The notes beneath the pieces were generated by a model. It had not been told where the DNA came from. It saw only the letters and a list, made by a program, of their open reading frames with translations, and searched no databases. Made by a program: the position numbers and the translations under genes. 64,000 nt of DNA from Flavobacterium undicola (GTDB lineage: Bacteria > Bacteroidota > Bacteroidia > Flavobacteriales > Flavobacteriaceae): the NCBI RefSeq assembly GCF_009909155.2, contig NZ_JAAAPM020000017.1:24568-88567 (forward strand). Direction: 5' to 3'. Below, one piece after another: positions 1-9,850 of this stretch; positions within the stretch are counted from its first letter, which is position 1; each line of letters begins with the position of its first letter.

Positions 1-297
1 GGTGTTGCTGGAGCCTTATATATTATGATTACTGCGGTAATTATTTCGGTTTTAATCATGATGCAATTTGCTGTTCCAGTTGGAAGTTTCGTCAATAAAC
101 ATCCTTCAATTCAAATTTTAGGATTGTCATTTTTAATCCTAATCGGAATGATGTTGCTTACCGAAAGTGCTCATTTATCGAATGCTTCCATATTTGGAAG
201 TCATGTTACTCCTATTCCAAAAGGCTATTTGTATTTTGCCATTTCATTCTCCCTTTTGGTAGAAGTATTAAATATGAAAATTTCAAAAAAGAAATAA
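1..297 (+). CDS. TerC family integral membrane protein, C-terminal part
   Basis: The reading frame is open from base 1, so the gene starts before the window and only about 98 C-terminal residues are visible. They form hydrophobic segments, then a HVTPIPKGYLYFAISFS stretch. This matches the end of TerC/Alx-type membrane proteins, which carry an IPKGYIYFAMAFS-like motif before the last helix. The family is linked to metal ion (Mn, tellurite) homeostasis or to membrane-protein metalation; the substrate here cannot be told. A short hydrophilic Lys-rich tail and a rho-independent terminator follow directly. Confidence 0.8.
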   Translation, partial: GVAGALYIMITAVIISVLIMMQFAVPVGSFVNKHPSIQILGLSFLILIGMMLLTESAHLSNASIFGSHVTPIPKGYLYFAISFSLLVEVLNMKISKKK

Positions 298-319
298 AAT
301 AAAAAATACAACCATAAAG

Positions 320-344
320 AAGCTCCTTAATTAGGAGCTTTTTT
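320..344 (+). terminator. Rho-independent terminator after the TerC gene
   Basis: An 8-bp perfect stem (AAGCTCCT / AGGAGCTT) with a five-base loop is followed by a T run. It lies 22 bases after the TerC stop codon. Confidence 0.85.
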
Positions 345-449
345 GCTTTATAGAACATAAAAATTAATAAATTAGCATACTATAAAAGAAACTAATTGAT
401 GATTTTTATTTTCTTAAATCGAAACTAACTCAGCCTAAAATAATTTTTA

Positions 450-2387
450 ATGAAGAATACAATTTCGCAAAGGGTAGCTGACTTTTTAAAAAACTTTCCT
501 CCTTTTAATTTTTTAGATCAATATGACATTGAAGTACTTTCGGAACAAGTGTCTATAATCTATAAAGACAAAGGAGCTATCATTTTTACTGAAAACGAAG
601 AAACCCATGATTCCTTTTATGTGGTTCACAAAGGAGCTGTTGAATTACGAAAAACAGCACAAAATGATATTCTGGATATGTGCGACGAAGGTGATATTTT
701 TGGTTTACGTCCATTAATAGCTCACGAAAATTATAAAATGGAGGCAATAACTCACGAGGAAACCATTTTGTATGCTATTCCAATAGCGACTTTTAAGCCC
801 TATGCTATAAAAAATCATAATGTTGGAAGCTTTATAATTGACAGTTTTGCTTCTAATACACATAACCCGTTTTCTAAAAGTCATAGTGGTAAATTATACG
901 GTAACGCTTTTGATGATGAAAACAATGTAGGTGAAATTATCGATTCGGATAATAAGATTCTGGATTTACAACCTATTAAATATTCTAAAAAAATAATTAC
1001 CTGCTCCCGGGCAGCTACGGCCAAAGAAATTGCCGTAACAATGACTAAGAAAAACATTGGAGCCATACTGGTGGTTGAAGACATGTTGCCCATAGGAATT
1101 ATTACCGATAAAGATTTAAGGAATAAAATTGTAACCGGAGAATATTCTATTAATACTACAGCCGATGTAATTATGAATTCTCCCGTAATTACTTATTCTA
1201 AAAAAATGACCATTACTCAGGCACAAATGGCTATGATGAAAAGCAACATCAGCCATTTATGCTTAACAAAAGACGGAACGGCTAATACAAAAGCCATCGG
1301 AATCCTTTCTAAGCATGATGTCATGGTCGCCTTAGGAAATAATCCTGCTGTACTCATCAAAGCATTAAAAAGAGTAAAAAAAGCAAAGGCAATAAAGCCT
1401 ATTCGTACTAAAATAATGCAATTACTACAAGGCTATTTAGATCAAAACATCCCTATTACACTAACTTCTAAAATAATTACAGAACTTAATGATGCCTGTA
1501 TCAAAAGAGTAATCGAGTTGTCTTTAGCGAAAATGAAAACACCTCCTCCTGTGAAATTTTCTTGGTTAGCATTAGGAAGTCAAGGTCGAAGCGAACAATT
1601 GTTGCATACTGACCAAGACAATGCTTTAATTTACGAAGATGTTCCAGAAGAATTACAAGAAAAAACGAACAACTATTTTCTGGAATTAGCCGCTGATGTT
1701 AATAAAGGACTTTTTGAAATTGGTTATGAATATTGTCCAGCCGAAATGATGGCTTCTAATCCAAAATGGTGCTTAAGTTTAAACCAATGGAAAGAACTCG
1801 TACACGACTGGATTAGCAAACCCGGAAAAGATGAAATATTACTTTCTTTTATCTTTTTTGACTATAGCTTATCTTATGGCGATAGGGATCTTGCCAATCA
1901 GTTATCAGATTATATTTTTGAAGATATCGATGCTAATCCAATTTTCTATGTGCACTTGGTTAGTGGGGCTTTACAAAGTCCATCACCAACAGGCTTTTTT
2001 AGACAATTTTTAGTTGAACAAGACGGAGCGCATAAGGATTTCTTTGATATTAAACGACGTGCCTTGATGCCACTAGCCGATGCAGCCAGGGTGTTAATAT
2101 TATCTCATTCGGTTAAAGGTATCAGCAATACCTATGAGCGATTTGAAAAACTAGCCGAACTGGAACCTCAAAACAAAGAGTTGTATTTATCTTGTTCCTA
2201 TTCGTACAAAGCCTTACTTAAATTCCGCACAAAACAAGGACTTTTACACCATGATTCGGGGCAGTTTATCGAATTAGAAACACTTTCGAAATTAGAAAAA
2301 GTAAAACTCAAAGGAGCATTTAAAACCATCAAAGAACTACAAGAAGTGATTTCAATGCGTTTTAATCCTGGAAAAATTACATTATAA
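450..2387 (+). CDS. Cyclic-nucleotide-binding/CBS/DUF294 nucleotidyltransferase-like signalling protein
   Basis: This 645-residue soluble protein has three parts. An N-terminal CNMP-binding fold (about 15-130) is followed by two CBS domains (about 170-300, with IGAILVVEDMLPIGIITDKDLR and ISHLCLTKDGTANTKAIG). The C-terminal half is the DUF294 nucleotidyltransferase-like domain plus its C-terminal helical domain. The motif LGSQGRSEQLLHTDQDNA shows the G-S-x-G-R-S-E and D-x-D pattern of GlnD-like nucleotidyltransferases. Proteins of this architecture are thought to sense nucleotides and are often coupled, as here, to a DnaQ-type exonuclease gene. In other genomes an acetate or solute symporter sits beside them, but none is seen here. 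Substrate and target are unknown. The stop codon overlaps the next start by one base (TAATG), so the pair is translationally coupled. Confidence 0.88.
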   Translation: MKNTISQRVADFLKNFPPFNFLDQYDIEVLSEQVSIIYKDKGAIIFTENEETHDSFYVVHKGAVELRKTAQNDILDMCDEGDIFGLRPLIAHENYKMEAITHEETILYAIPIATFKPYAIKNHNVGSFIIDSFASNTHNPFSKSHSGKLYGNAFDDENNVGEIIDSDNKILDLQPIKYSKKIITCSRAATAKEIAVTMTKKNIGAILVVEDMLPIGIITDKDLRNKIVTGEYSINTTADVIMNSPVITYSKKMTITQAQMAMMKSNISHLCLTKDGTANTKAIGILSKHDVMVALGNNPAVLIKALKRVKKAKAIKPIRTKIMQLLQGYLDQNIPITLTSKIITELNDACIKRVIELSLAKMKTPPPVKFSWLALGSQGRSEQLLHTDQDNALIYEDVPEELQEKTNNYFLELAADVNKGLFEIGYEYCPAEMMASNPKWCLSLNQWKELVHDWISKPGKDEILLSFIFFDYSLSYGDRDLANQLSDYIFEDIDANPIFYVHLVSGALQSPSPTGFFRQFLVEQDGAHKDFFDIKRRALMPLADAARVLILSHSVKGISNTYERFEKLAELEPQNKELYLSCSYSYKALLKFRTKQGLLHHDSGQFIELETLSKLEKVKLKGAFKTIKELQEVISMRFNPGKITL

Positions 2388-3040
2388 TGACTATAAAAGA
2401 AAAAATAATTGAGTGCCTTCAAATTTTGGGGATTCTTAAAGAGCCCATTGATGAGAGTTTAAATATCCCAATAGAATCGGCACGCTTTGTAGTTCTAGAT
2501 ACTGAAACAACTGGTTTTGATTATACCAATGACCGTATTCTTTGCATTGGGGCCATTGTTTTACAAAATGGAACTATCAATGTGCAAGACAGTTTTGAAC
2601 ATTATATAGATCAGGAACATTTTGATAAATCCAGTGTCCAAATACACGGAATTATAAGAAGTGATGTATTGGATCACAAATCAGAAATTGAAGTATTGCA
2701 ATTGTTTTTAGACTATGTAGGCGATTCGGTTATTATTGCACATCATACCATGTTTGACATTACAATGATTAATCATGCCTTAGAAAGAAATGGATTAGAC
2801 AAACTCACTAACAAAACCTTAGATACGGCTGTTTTGTATAAAAAAACATTAATTAAATCAAACTTACTCGAACGCAAAGATCATTACACCTTAGACGACC
2901 TAGCGGATAAATTTGACATATCTAAAAAAGACCGACATACCGCTATGGGAGATGCTTATATTACTGCTATAGCCTTTCTGAAAATCTTAAAAAAACTAAG
3001 AGAAAATAATAGAACTCTGTTGTATCAACTTTACAGATAA
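2387..3040 (+). CDS. DnaQ-like 3'-5' exonuclease (Pol III epsilon-type exonuclease domain)
   Basis: This 217-residue protein has the DEDDh exonuclease signature. Exo I is VVLDTETTGFDYTNDRI (about residue 36), Exo II is IIAHHTMFDITMINHAL, and Exo III is DRHTAMGDAYITA with the conserved His and Asp. It is shorter than a full Pol III epsilon subunit and has no obvious polymerase-binding tail, so it is more likely an accessory or signalling-linked exonuclease. Its start overlaps the stop of the upstream CNMP/CBS/DUF294 gene by one base. That pairing recurs in Proteobacteria and Bacteroidota and suggests a shared job, but the substrate is not known. Confidence 0.88.
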   Translation: MTIKEKIIECLQILGILKEPIDESLNIPIESARFVVLDTETTGFDYTNDRILCIGAIVLQNGTINVQDSFEHYIDQEHFDKSSVQIHGIIRSDVLDHKSEIEVLQLFLDYVGDSVIIAHHTMFDITMINHALERNGLDKLTNKTLDTAVLYKKTLIKSNLLERKDHYTLDDLADKFDISKKDRHTAMGDAYITAIAFLKILKKLRENNRTLLYQLYR

Positions 3041-3046
3041 TATAAT

Positions 3047-3080
3047 AAAGCTTCCGCCGCGGCGGAAGCTTTTACTTTTT
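3047..3080. terminator. Bidirectional terminator with GC-rich palindrome
   Basis: A 26-base perfect palindrome (two 12-base arms around GC) has A/T-rich flanks on both sides. It lies between the convergent exonuclease and kup genes and can terminate both. Its core TCCGCCGCGGCGGA recurs at 60075-60088. Confidence 0.8.
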
Positions 3081-3099
3081 TAATCAATCAATAAATTAT

Positions 3100-5037
3100 C
3101 TATACTTTTCTTTCTAACTCTAATTTTATAATTGGTTGATAAACAATTGGGACTTCTTCAATTTCAACATCACTTTTATCCAATCCAAAAGCTCTTATAT
3201 CCGAAAGCGAACAGTTTTTGAGCAAATAATAGGAATTCAATAATAAACTATCTTTAATAGTAAAATCATTTTCAACAGATAAGAATTTCTCTAAAATAAT
3301 GAATTTAAAATCAGGTTCAGGATTGTATTTTGTAGATCCGTCAGGACGAATATGCAAATTTAGCTCTTTCTTTTCTACCAAATTCTGAACGATTTTCTTA
3401 AAATACAATTCTACTTTAGGCTGAATTCGAAACCCAATATTTAGGACAATTTTAATTACTTTATCATCTAATAATTCTATAACTTCATAATCCAATCTAA
3501 ATGGTTCGTTAGTTCTATTGATATGAAAAAACCAATACACATCAGCTCTTTTGGGTTTTTTAGAAAAAATAGATTTCAATATCTTTTCTTCAATTTCATA
3601 ATTTCTATCCGCTTTAGACAAATAAATTAAATGAGTAGAATATTTTGGAATACTAATGTCGTCACTCAGTTCTTGAAATTGTTGGGTATGCTCCGTAAGA
3701 TTAGTGAATTTTAAAAATTTATTATTGATTTTTCTAGAAAAAAACCAAACATACATTGTCATAAAAATAAACAGTTCAAAAAACAAGAACATCCATCTTT
3801 CTTTAATTTTAACAATATTGGCAACAAAAAAAGCAATTTCAATAACAGCAAAAACAGTAATAATCCCTGCTATCAAAATTCTGTTTAGCTTTTTAATATA
3901 AATCAAATAATAATTTAAAAGCACTGTAGTCATCAGCATTGCAATGGTTATTGAAAATCCATAAGCAGCTTCCATGTTGGTAGAATTTTTAAAATATAAA
4001 ATCATTAAAATACAGCCCACCCAAAGTATTGTATTTACAGAAGGAATATAAATTTGCCCTTTCAAATTGGTTGGATTACGCATGGTCACTCTAGGCCAAA
4101 AGTTAAGCGACATCGCTTCATTTATTAACGTATAAGAACCACTTATTAATGCCTGAGAAGCGATAATGGCAGCAAAAGTGGCAATAATTACTCCCGAAAG
4201 TAAAAACCATTGCGGCATAATGGTATAAAAAGGATTTCTTCCTTCGAGAAATGTATTTCCTTGAGTCATAAGCCAGGAAGCCTGTCCCAAATAATTAACA
4301 ACCAATGCAATTTTTACAAAAACCCAGGTAAATCTAATGTTCTTTTTCCCACAATGCCCTAAATCTGAATACAGTGCTTCGGCTCCTGTTGTACAGAGAA
4401 AAACCGCTCCCAATAACCAGAATCCATGTGGATATTCTACTAATAATTCATACGCATACATTGGGTTTAATGCTTTCAATATTGCCGGATGCTCTAATAT
4501 TTGGCTAAATCCTAATATAAAAAGCATAGAAAACCAAACTACCATTGCTGGTCCAAAAAAGAAACCTACTTTTTGTGTCCCAAAACGCTGAAAGAAAAAC
4601 AGTCCGGACAAAATAACAATCACAATGGGTAATATGGGAATATTGGGCATAACATCTCCCAAACCTTCTACCGCAGATGCAACCGAAATAGGAGGAGTAA
4701 TAATTCCATCTGCTAAAAGAGTAGTTGCCCCCAGAATTGTGGGTATAACAAGCTTTCCTTTTCCAAAACGTTTTACCAATGCATAAAGCGAAAAAACACC
4801 TCCTTCGCCATGATTATCTGCCGAAAGCGTTAAAAGAATATATTTAATTGTGGTTTGGAATGTAAGTGTCCAAAAAATACAGGAAATACCTCCATATACC
4901 AATAATTCTGATATTTGTTTTGTTCCTATTATTGCTTTCATAACATATAATGGACTTGTTCCTATATCTCCATAAATGATACCAAGTGCCACCAGAAGTG
5001 AGGCTGCCGTTACTTTTTCGATTGTTGATTTATTCAT
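3100..5037 (-). CDS. kup: KUP family potassium uptake transporter
   Basis: This 645-residue protein takes up K+, presumably with protons, across the inner membrane. The N-terminus carries the KUP signature ALGIIYGDIGTSPLYVM, followed by LTLSADNHGEGGVFSLYAL and ATTLLADGIITPPISVASAVEG. About 12 hydrophobic segments occupy residues 10-430, and a cytoplasmic tail of about 210 residues follows. Length and motifs are as expected for Kup/TrkD. It lies 114 bases downstream of a KdpE/KdpD-like two-component pair on the same strand. This suggests the pair may regulate it, although that gap could hold a separate promoter. Confidence 0.95.
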   Translation of the reverse strand: MNKSTIEKVTAASLLVALGIIYGDIGTSPLYVMKAIIGTKQISELLVYGGISCIFWTLTFQTTIKYILLTLSADNHGEGGVFSLYALVKRFGKGKLVIPTILGATTLLADGIITPPISVASAVEGLGDVMPNIPILPIVIVILSGLFFFQRFGTQKVGFFFGPAMVVWFSMLFILGFSQILEHPAILKALNPMYAYELLVEYPHGFWLLGAVFLCTTGAEALYSDLGHCGKKNIRFTWVFVKIALVVNYLGQASWLMTQGNTFLEGRNPFYTIMPQWFLLSGVIIATFAAIIASQALISGSYTLINEAMSLNFWPRVTMRNPTNLKGQIYIPSVNTILWVGCILMILYFKNSTNMEAAYGFSITIAMLMTTVLLNYYLIYIKKLNRILIAGIITVFAVIEIAFFVANIVKIKERWMFLFFELFIFMTMYVWFFSRKINNKFLKFTNLTEHTQQFQELSDDISIPKYSTHLIYLSKADRNYEIEEKILKSIFSKKPKRADVYWFFHINRTNEPFRLDYEVIELLDDKVIKIVLNIGFRIQPKVELYFKKIVQNLVEKKELNLHIRPDGSTKYNPEPDFKFIILEKFLSVENDFTIKDSLLLNSYYLLKNCSLSDIRAFGLDKSDVEIEEVPIVYQPIIKLELERKV

Positions 5038-5151
5038 TGTTATTGTAATTTTTTAATTTTAAATGAGTTCATTTTTGAGCATAAGTATCCTCATCGCGAT
5101 GAAACAACTATTCGCAATTCAATTATTTTTTTTAATTATTTTTTTAAAATT

Positions 5152-5838
5152 TTAACCCGTATTAAATCGGTATCCTACCCCCGATTCTGTAATTATAAGT
5201 TTTGGCCGATTAGGATCTTCTTCAATTTTTTTACGAAGTTGCGCAACAAAAACACGCAAGTATTGCGTTTGATCAGAATAGCTATTCCCCCAAACCTCTT
5301 TAAGTAAATACTGATGCGTGAGTACTCTACCTTCATTTTTTACCAAAATAGAAAGTAAATTATATTCAGTGGTAGTTAATTTTAAAATTTCATCTTTTTG
5401 CTTAACAATCCTAGAAGTAAAATCAATTGAAATTTTTCCAAACTCAATAATTGGTTCATTTTCGTTCTGATTTAAGTTTCTTAATGCAGTCCGAATTCTG
5501 GCTAATAATTCTTGTGTTCTAAACGGTTTTGTCAGATAATCATTGGCTCCATTATCAAGGGCTTTAACAATTTCCTCTTCAGTGTTTTTTACGGTTAAAA
5601 TAATAACAGGCTTTTTATACCATTCTCTTAATCGTTTCAAAACAATCTGTCCATCCTCATCAGGTAAACCTAAATCTAAAATGATTAAATCAGGCTGATG
5701 ATTAGCTGCAAGAGATATTCCTTCTTTGGCATTGACTGCAAAAAAAGTTTTATAACCATTTGAATCCAAAGCAATTTCAAGCAATTTTCTAATTTGGATT
5801 TCATCATCAATAATTAATATTTCAGCGGAATTATTCAT
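5152..5838 (-). CDS. kdpE: KdpE-like OmpR-family response regulator
   Basis: The protein has 228 residues. A receiver domain comes first, with the acidic pair IDDE, phospho-acceptor Asp in LIILDLGLPDEDG, and Lys in YLTKPF. An OmpR/PhoB winged helix follows, with LTTTEYNLLSILVKNEGRVLTH and a final ESGVGYRF. The receiver and DNA-binding pattern is KdpE-like. It overlaps the upstream histidine kinase gene by 8 bases. No kdpFABC genes are seen in the window, so the target may be the adjacent kup gene; this is inference from position only. Confidence 0.87.
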   Translation of the reverse strand: MNNSAEILIIDDEIQIRKLLEIALDSNGYKTFFAVNAKEGISLAANHQPDLIILDLGLPDEDGQIVLKRLREWYKKPVIILTVKNTEEEIVKALDNGANDYLTKPFRTQELLARIRTALRNLNQNENEPIIEFGKISIDFTSRIVKQKDEILKLTTTEYNLLSILVKNEGRVLTHQYLLKEVWGNSYSDQTQYLRVFVAQLRKKIEEDPNRPKLIITESGVGYRFNTG

Positions 5839-6943
5839 TTGAAATTTCTTTAGTATTCATTACTAATGCAGGAAAAAATATTTTAAAAACAGAACCACCT
5901 TCTTCCTTATTTTCTAAAGTTACCTTTCCGTTTTGAGCTTCCACAAAACCTTTAACAATTGACAAGCCTAATCCTGTTCCTCCAGTTTTAGAATTTTGAA
6001 GTCTATAAAATTTATCAAAAACTTTATCAATTTCTTCCTCTGGAAAACCCATCCCATCATCAGACAATGTTATAATACATGTTGACGATTCATCTGAACT
6101 GTAATCAAAATCCACATTAGGATTATAATCGGCTTTTAATTTAATTTTAGCCCCTTTGGGCGTGTATTGTGATGCGTTAAAAACCAAATTGTAAATAATT
6201 TGCTCCATCAAACCATAATCCAATTTAAAAAGGGGTAAATTTTCATCCGTATTGACCTCTACTTTATGGAATTTTAAATCTTCTTTGAGACTATCTAAAA
6301 CATTATAAAACAACTCATTTAGATCACACCAATCCATCTTAGGCTTAATTACACCCGATTCTAATCTGGACATGTTGAGTAAATTCTCTACTTGATGATT
6401 CAGTCGTAAAGAAGCTTTTTCAATTTCTGAATACAATTTTAACTTATTCTCTTCTGAAATGGTTACACTTTGACTTTGTATAGTGTCAATTGCTCCCATA
6501 ATTGCAGAAATAGGAGTTCTCAACTCATGAGATAATGAATCTAATAATACATTATAGAGTTTCATGGTATTGGATCGAACCTCTTTGATTTGTAGTACCT
6601 TTTCTGCTTTCCTTATTTTATGAGTCAAAACACCATTAATAAGAGCAATCACAAAAAATAAAATCAACAATAAAGTATCTTCTGCATTACTAATATGAAA
6701 AGTATAATAAGGCTTAATAAATAGAAAATTTAAAATCAAAGCACTCAGGGAAGCGCTCAATAAAACAGGCAAAATTTCTAAAAACATCGCTAATAATGAC
6801 ACCACTACAAGCAATATATAAGCAGCAATTTTATAATCTAAATAATTTCTTGTAAACAAACACAATGCAGACACAATACATACAGCACATATGCTTATCA
6901 GGTATTGGTTTTTTATTTTTATTTGGTTTAAAATACTTTTCAT
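5831..6943 (-). CDS. Short KdpD-like sensor histidine kinase (DUF4118 membrane domain)
   Basis: This 370-residue kinase begins directly with the four-helix DUF4118 membrane domain of KdpD (about 10-110; PYYTFHISNAEDTLLLILFF is diagnostic). A HisKA domain follows with the phospho-acceptor His in SLSHELRTPISA, then an ATPase domain (N-box NLVFNASQYTPKG, G-boxes DDGMGFPEEEID and GGTGLGLSIV). Full KdpD proteins are about 900 residues with N-terminal KdpD and USP domains; those are absent here. A candidate -7 element (TAACTTTG) lies at 6969-6976 on the minus strand, 26 bases before the start. The gene is the first of the kdpD-like, kdpE-like, kup series. Confidence 0.88.
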   Translation of the reverse strand: MKSILNQIKIKNQYLISICAVCIVSALCLFTRNYLDYKIAAYILLVVVSLLAMFLEILPVLLSASLSALILNFLFIKPYYTFHISNAEDTLLLILFFVIALINGVLTHKIRKAEKVLQIKEVRSNTMKLYNVLLDSLSHELRTPISAIMGAIDTIQSQSVTISEENKLKLYSEIEKASLRLNHQVENLLNMSRLESGVIKPKMDWCDLNELFYNVLDSLKEDLKFHKVEVNTDENLPLFKLDYGLMEQIIYNLVFNASQYTPKGAKIKLKADYNPNVDFDYSSDESSTCIITLSDDGMGFPEEEIDKVFDKFYRLQNSKTGGTGLGLSIVKGFVEAQNGKVTLENKEEGGSVFKIFFPALVMNTKEISNE

Positions 6944-7098
6944 TTTAATTACCTTATTATTTTCAAGACAAAGTTAAATGATAAGTTATAAGTATTTTAT
7001 AATAAAAATAAACGAGATATAAAGATTTTATAAAGATTGTAATGACTGCTTGTTTTCAACACAGTCATTACAATTTAAATCCTTAAAAGGTAGATTTC

Positions 7099-9834
7099 TT
7101 AATCTAAAATTAAACCAATCTGACCATCATCTTCCAGTTGAATAGTAGTGTCATCAGCATTCAATTCGCCTCTTACTTCTATTTCTTCAGCAATAACTTC
7201 CTCTGGTGCTTCATAAGGCAAAGGTTCTAAATTATTGACCTGTTTTAATTTATCAGTAGTCAATTGATTTCCGAGTGCTTTAAATCCTTTTACAGCAATA
7301 AAACTCTCTACATCAACAGTTATTGTTTCTTTTTGTATCCCTTTAATTTTAGGAAAAACTAATTCCACCAAAGGACGGTAATCAGTTGATACTAATTCCA
7401 ATTGGGAATTGGGATGTTCTGTAATAAAAACATCTTCTTTGTTTTCGGTTTCCACCAAGAAACGTTTCAAATAATAACGCTCTTTTTCTCCATCAAAATA
7501 AATCGCCGAAATTGGTTTTTTAGGAATCCATTTTTCCAAAACTATCATATCAGGTTCAAAATGAGTTGTCAATTCAGGAATAATCACTTTTAATTTACCT
7601 GTTTGTTGAACAATTAGAATTTTATCATTTGGTCTGAATTCACCCAATAATTCTCCTCTTGCATCTACATTCAACCGCTGAACCGTATCATCATACCAGA
7701 TTTTTCTTGGCAACAAAGTCGAAATTCCTTTCTCCTTAATTTCAATTTTCTTTATCGGATGTTTGGTTACTAAGTTCCCTTTAGAAGCACGTCCTTTGAT
7801 TGCCAAAGCAGCAAAATCAATATCAAACTTCAATTTCTTAATACTGCTTATTTGACGCAAAATAACGGTAATGACCTCAGCTTCTCCGTTAGGATTACAA
7901 GTAAAATACAGCACCTGAGAACCTTTAGTTCCATTTGTCAAATCATACGATTTATCTCTGGTAACTCCCGAAACATTAAATCGTTTGATATAAGAAGGTC
8001 CTGATTTTCCGTCGCGATACACCATGTTATAAATGGTACGTTTATCACTTTTGTCAAAAATAGCGATATGAATAATATCTTTCCCTACAAAGGTTTTCGC
8101 ATCGACTTTAGTAATCATCATACTTCCATCACGCAGAAAAACAATCACATCATCAATATCCGAACAATCAGTTACATATTCGTCTTTTTTTAAACTCGTT
8201 CCGACGAAACCTTCTGTTCTATCCACATATAATTTGGTATTTCGTAACACCACCTTAGTTGCTTCGATATCATCAAAAATGCGTAATTCGGTTTGGCGTT
8301 CACGTCCTTTACCGTATTTCTCTTTTAATTTAGTAAAATAAGCAATAGCAAAATCTGTTAAATTCGCTAAATGAAACTCTACTTCTTTCATTTCATCTTC
8401 TAACTTCGCAATAAAATCATCGGCTTTATCAGAATCGAAACGAGTAATACGAATCATCGGAATTTGAGTCAATCGTTGCAAATCGTCATCATTTATTTCT
8501 CTAATGAATGATTTTTTGAAAGGCTCAAAACGATCGTACATGTATTTATACAAAGATTCTCTATCAGAATACAATTTGAATTCAATATACATTTCCTCAC
8601 GAATGAAGATTTTCTCTAAAGTAGAAAAATGCCATTTGTTTTTTAATTCTTCTAATTGAATTTCTAATTCCTGACGAAGTAAATCGACTGTTCTTGCGGT
8701 CGAAATTTTCAACATCGCCGAAACCCCAATAAACAACGGTTTATTATCTTCAATCACACAACCCAAAGGCGCGACAGAAGTTTCGCAAGCCGTGAAAGCA
8801 AATAAGGCATCAATGGTTTTATCAGGAGAAACCCCTGGATAAAGATGAATTAAAATCTCAACATCGGCTGCGGTATTGTCTTCAATTTTCTTGATTTTGA
8901 TTTTTCCCTTATCATTGGCTTTCAAAATACTATCAATCAAAGTCGAAGTATTCGTCGAAAACGGAATTTGGGTAATCGCCAAAGTATTTTTGTCAATTTG
9001 AGCAATTTTGGCACGGACACGCACACGCCCACCTCGCAGCCCATCATTGTAATTAGACACATCGGCAATACCCGCGGTCATAAAATCAGGATACAGCGTA
9101 AAAGGTTTTCCTTTCAATATTTTTATTGAAGCATCAATTAATTCATTGAAATTATGAGGTAAAACTTTAGTGGAAAGTCCCACGGCAATTCCCTCAGCTC
9201 CTTGTGCCAAAAGCAACGGAAATTTAACCGGAAGATTATTAGGTTCGGCACGACGTCCATCATAAGAAACACCCCAATCGGTAATTTTTGGAGAATACAA
9301 AACCTCTAAAGCAAATTTTGACAAACGCGCCTCAATATAACGTGAAGCCGCAGCTCCATCACCCGTTAAAATATTTCCCCAGTTTCCCTGGCAATCAATC
9401 AATAATTCTTTTTGACCAATCTGTACCATAGCATCTCCAATACTGGCATCACCGTGAGGGTGGTACTGCATCGTGTGACCTACAACATTGGCAACTTTAT
9501 TATAACGACCATCATCCAACTCTTTCAAGGAATGCATGATTCGGCGTTGTACCGGCTTAAAACCATCCTCGATAGCAGGAACGGCACGTTCCAAAATTAC
9601 ATAAGAAGCATAATCCAAAAACCAGTCTTTATACATACCAGTAACTTTGGTAATGGTATCACTGCCATCTCCTTCTTCATCCTGATCGTAAAAATGCTCT
9701 CCTTCAAAGTGCTTAGCATCTACGTGAATAATTTCATCAGCATCGGCTCCATCTTGATTTCCATCAATAGGATTCTCTTCAGAATTATTTTCTTCGTTGT
9801 TTGGAATTATGTTATCGTCTTCTTCGTCTTTCAT
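7099..9834 (-). CDS. parC: DNA topoisomerase IV subunit A
   Basis: This 911-residue type IIA topoisomerase subunit cuts and rejoins DNA with ParE to decatenate chromosomes. The core begins near residue 60 (MYKDWFLDYASYVILERAVP). It contains the quinolone-region segment HPHGDASIGDAM and the active-site Tyr in AAASRYIEARL (about residue 166). A C-terminal beta-pinwheel-like region runs from about residue 560 to 850. An unusual acidic N-terminal extension of about 55 residues, rich in Asp, Glu and Asn, precedes the core, and the last 40 residues are also acidic. It follows parE on the same strand with two small genes between. Relatives are often annotated as DNA gyrase/topoisomerase IV subunit A. 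Confidence 0.94.
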   Translation of the reverse strand: MKDEEDDNIIPNNEENNSEENPIDGNQDGADADEIIHVDAKHFEGEHFYDQDEEGDGSDTITKVTGMYKDWFLDYASYVILERAVPAIEDGFKPVQRRIMHSLKELDDGRYNKVANVVGHTMQYHPHGDASIGDAMVQIGQKELLIDCQGNWGNILTGDGAAASRYIEARLSKFALEVLYSPKITDWGVSYDGRRAEPNNLPVKFPLLLAQGAEGIAVGLSTKVLPHNFNELIDASIKILKGKPFTLYPDFMTAGIADVSNYNDGLRGGRVRVRAKIAQIDKNTLAITQIPFSTNTSTLIDSILKANDKGKIKIKKIEDNTAADVEILIHLYPGVSPDKTIDALFAFTACETSVAPLGCVIEDNKPLFIGVSAMLKISTARTVDLLRQELEIQLEELKNKWHFSTLEKIFIREEMYIEFKLYSDRESLYKYMYDRFEPFKKSFIREINDDDLQRLTQIPMIRITRFDSDKADDFIAKLEDEMKEVEFHLANLTDFAIAYFTKLKEKYGKGRERQTELRIFDDIEATKVVLRNTKLYVDRTEGFVGTSLKKDEYVTDCSDIDDVIVFLRDGSMMITKVDAKTFVGKDIIHIAIFDKSDKRTIYNMVYRDGKSGPSYIKRFNVSGVTRDKSYDLTNGTKGSQVLYFTCNPNGEAEVITVILRQISSIKKLKFDIDFAALAIKGRASKGNLVTKHPIKKIEIKEKGISTLLPRKIWYDDTVQRLNVDARGELLGEFRPNDKILIVQQTGKLKVIIPELTTHFEPDMIVLEKWIPKKPISAIYFDGEKERYYLKRFLVETENKEDVFITEHPNSQLELVSTDYRPLVELVFPKIKGIQKETITVDVESFIAVKGFKALGNQLTTDKLKQVNNLEPLPYEAPEEVIAEEIEVRGELNADDTTIQLEDDGQIGLILD

Positions 9835-9850
9835 TTATGCTGAATTTATT

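Noticed and set aside
9412..9843. 143-residue plus-strand frame opposite parC
   Set aside because: Antisense shadow of the parC coding sequence; no family pattern and no promoter.
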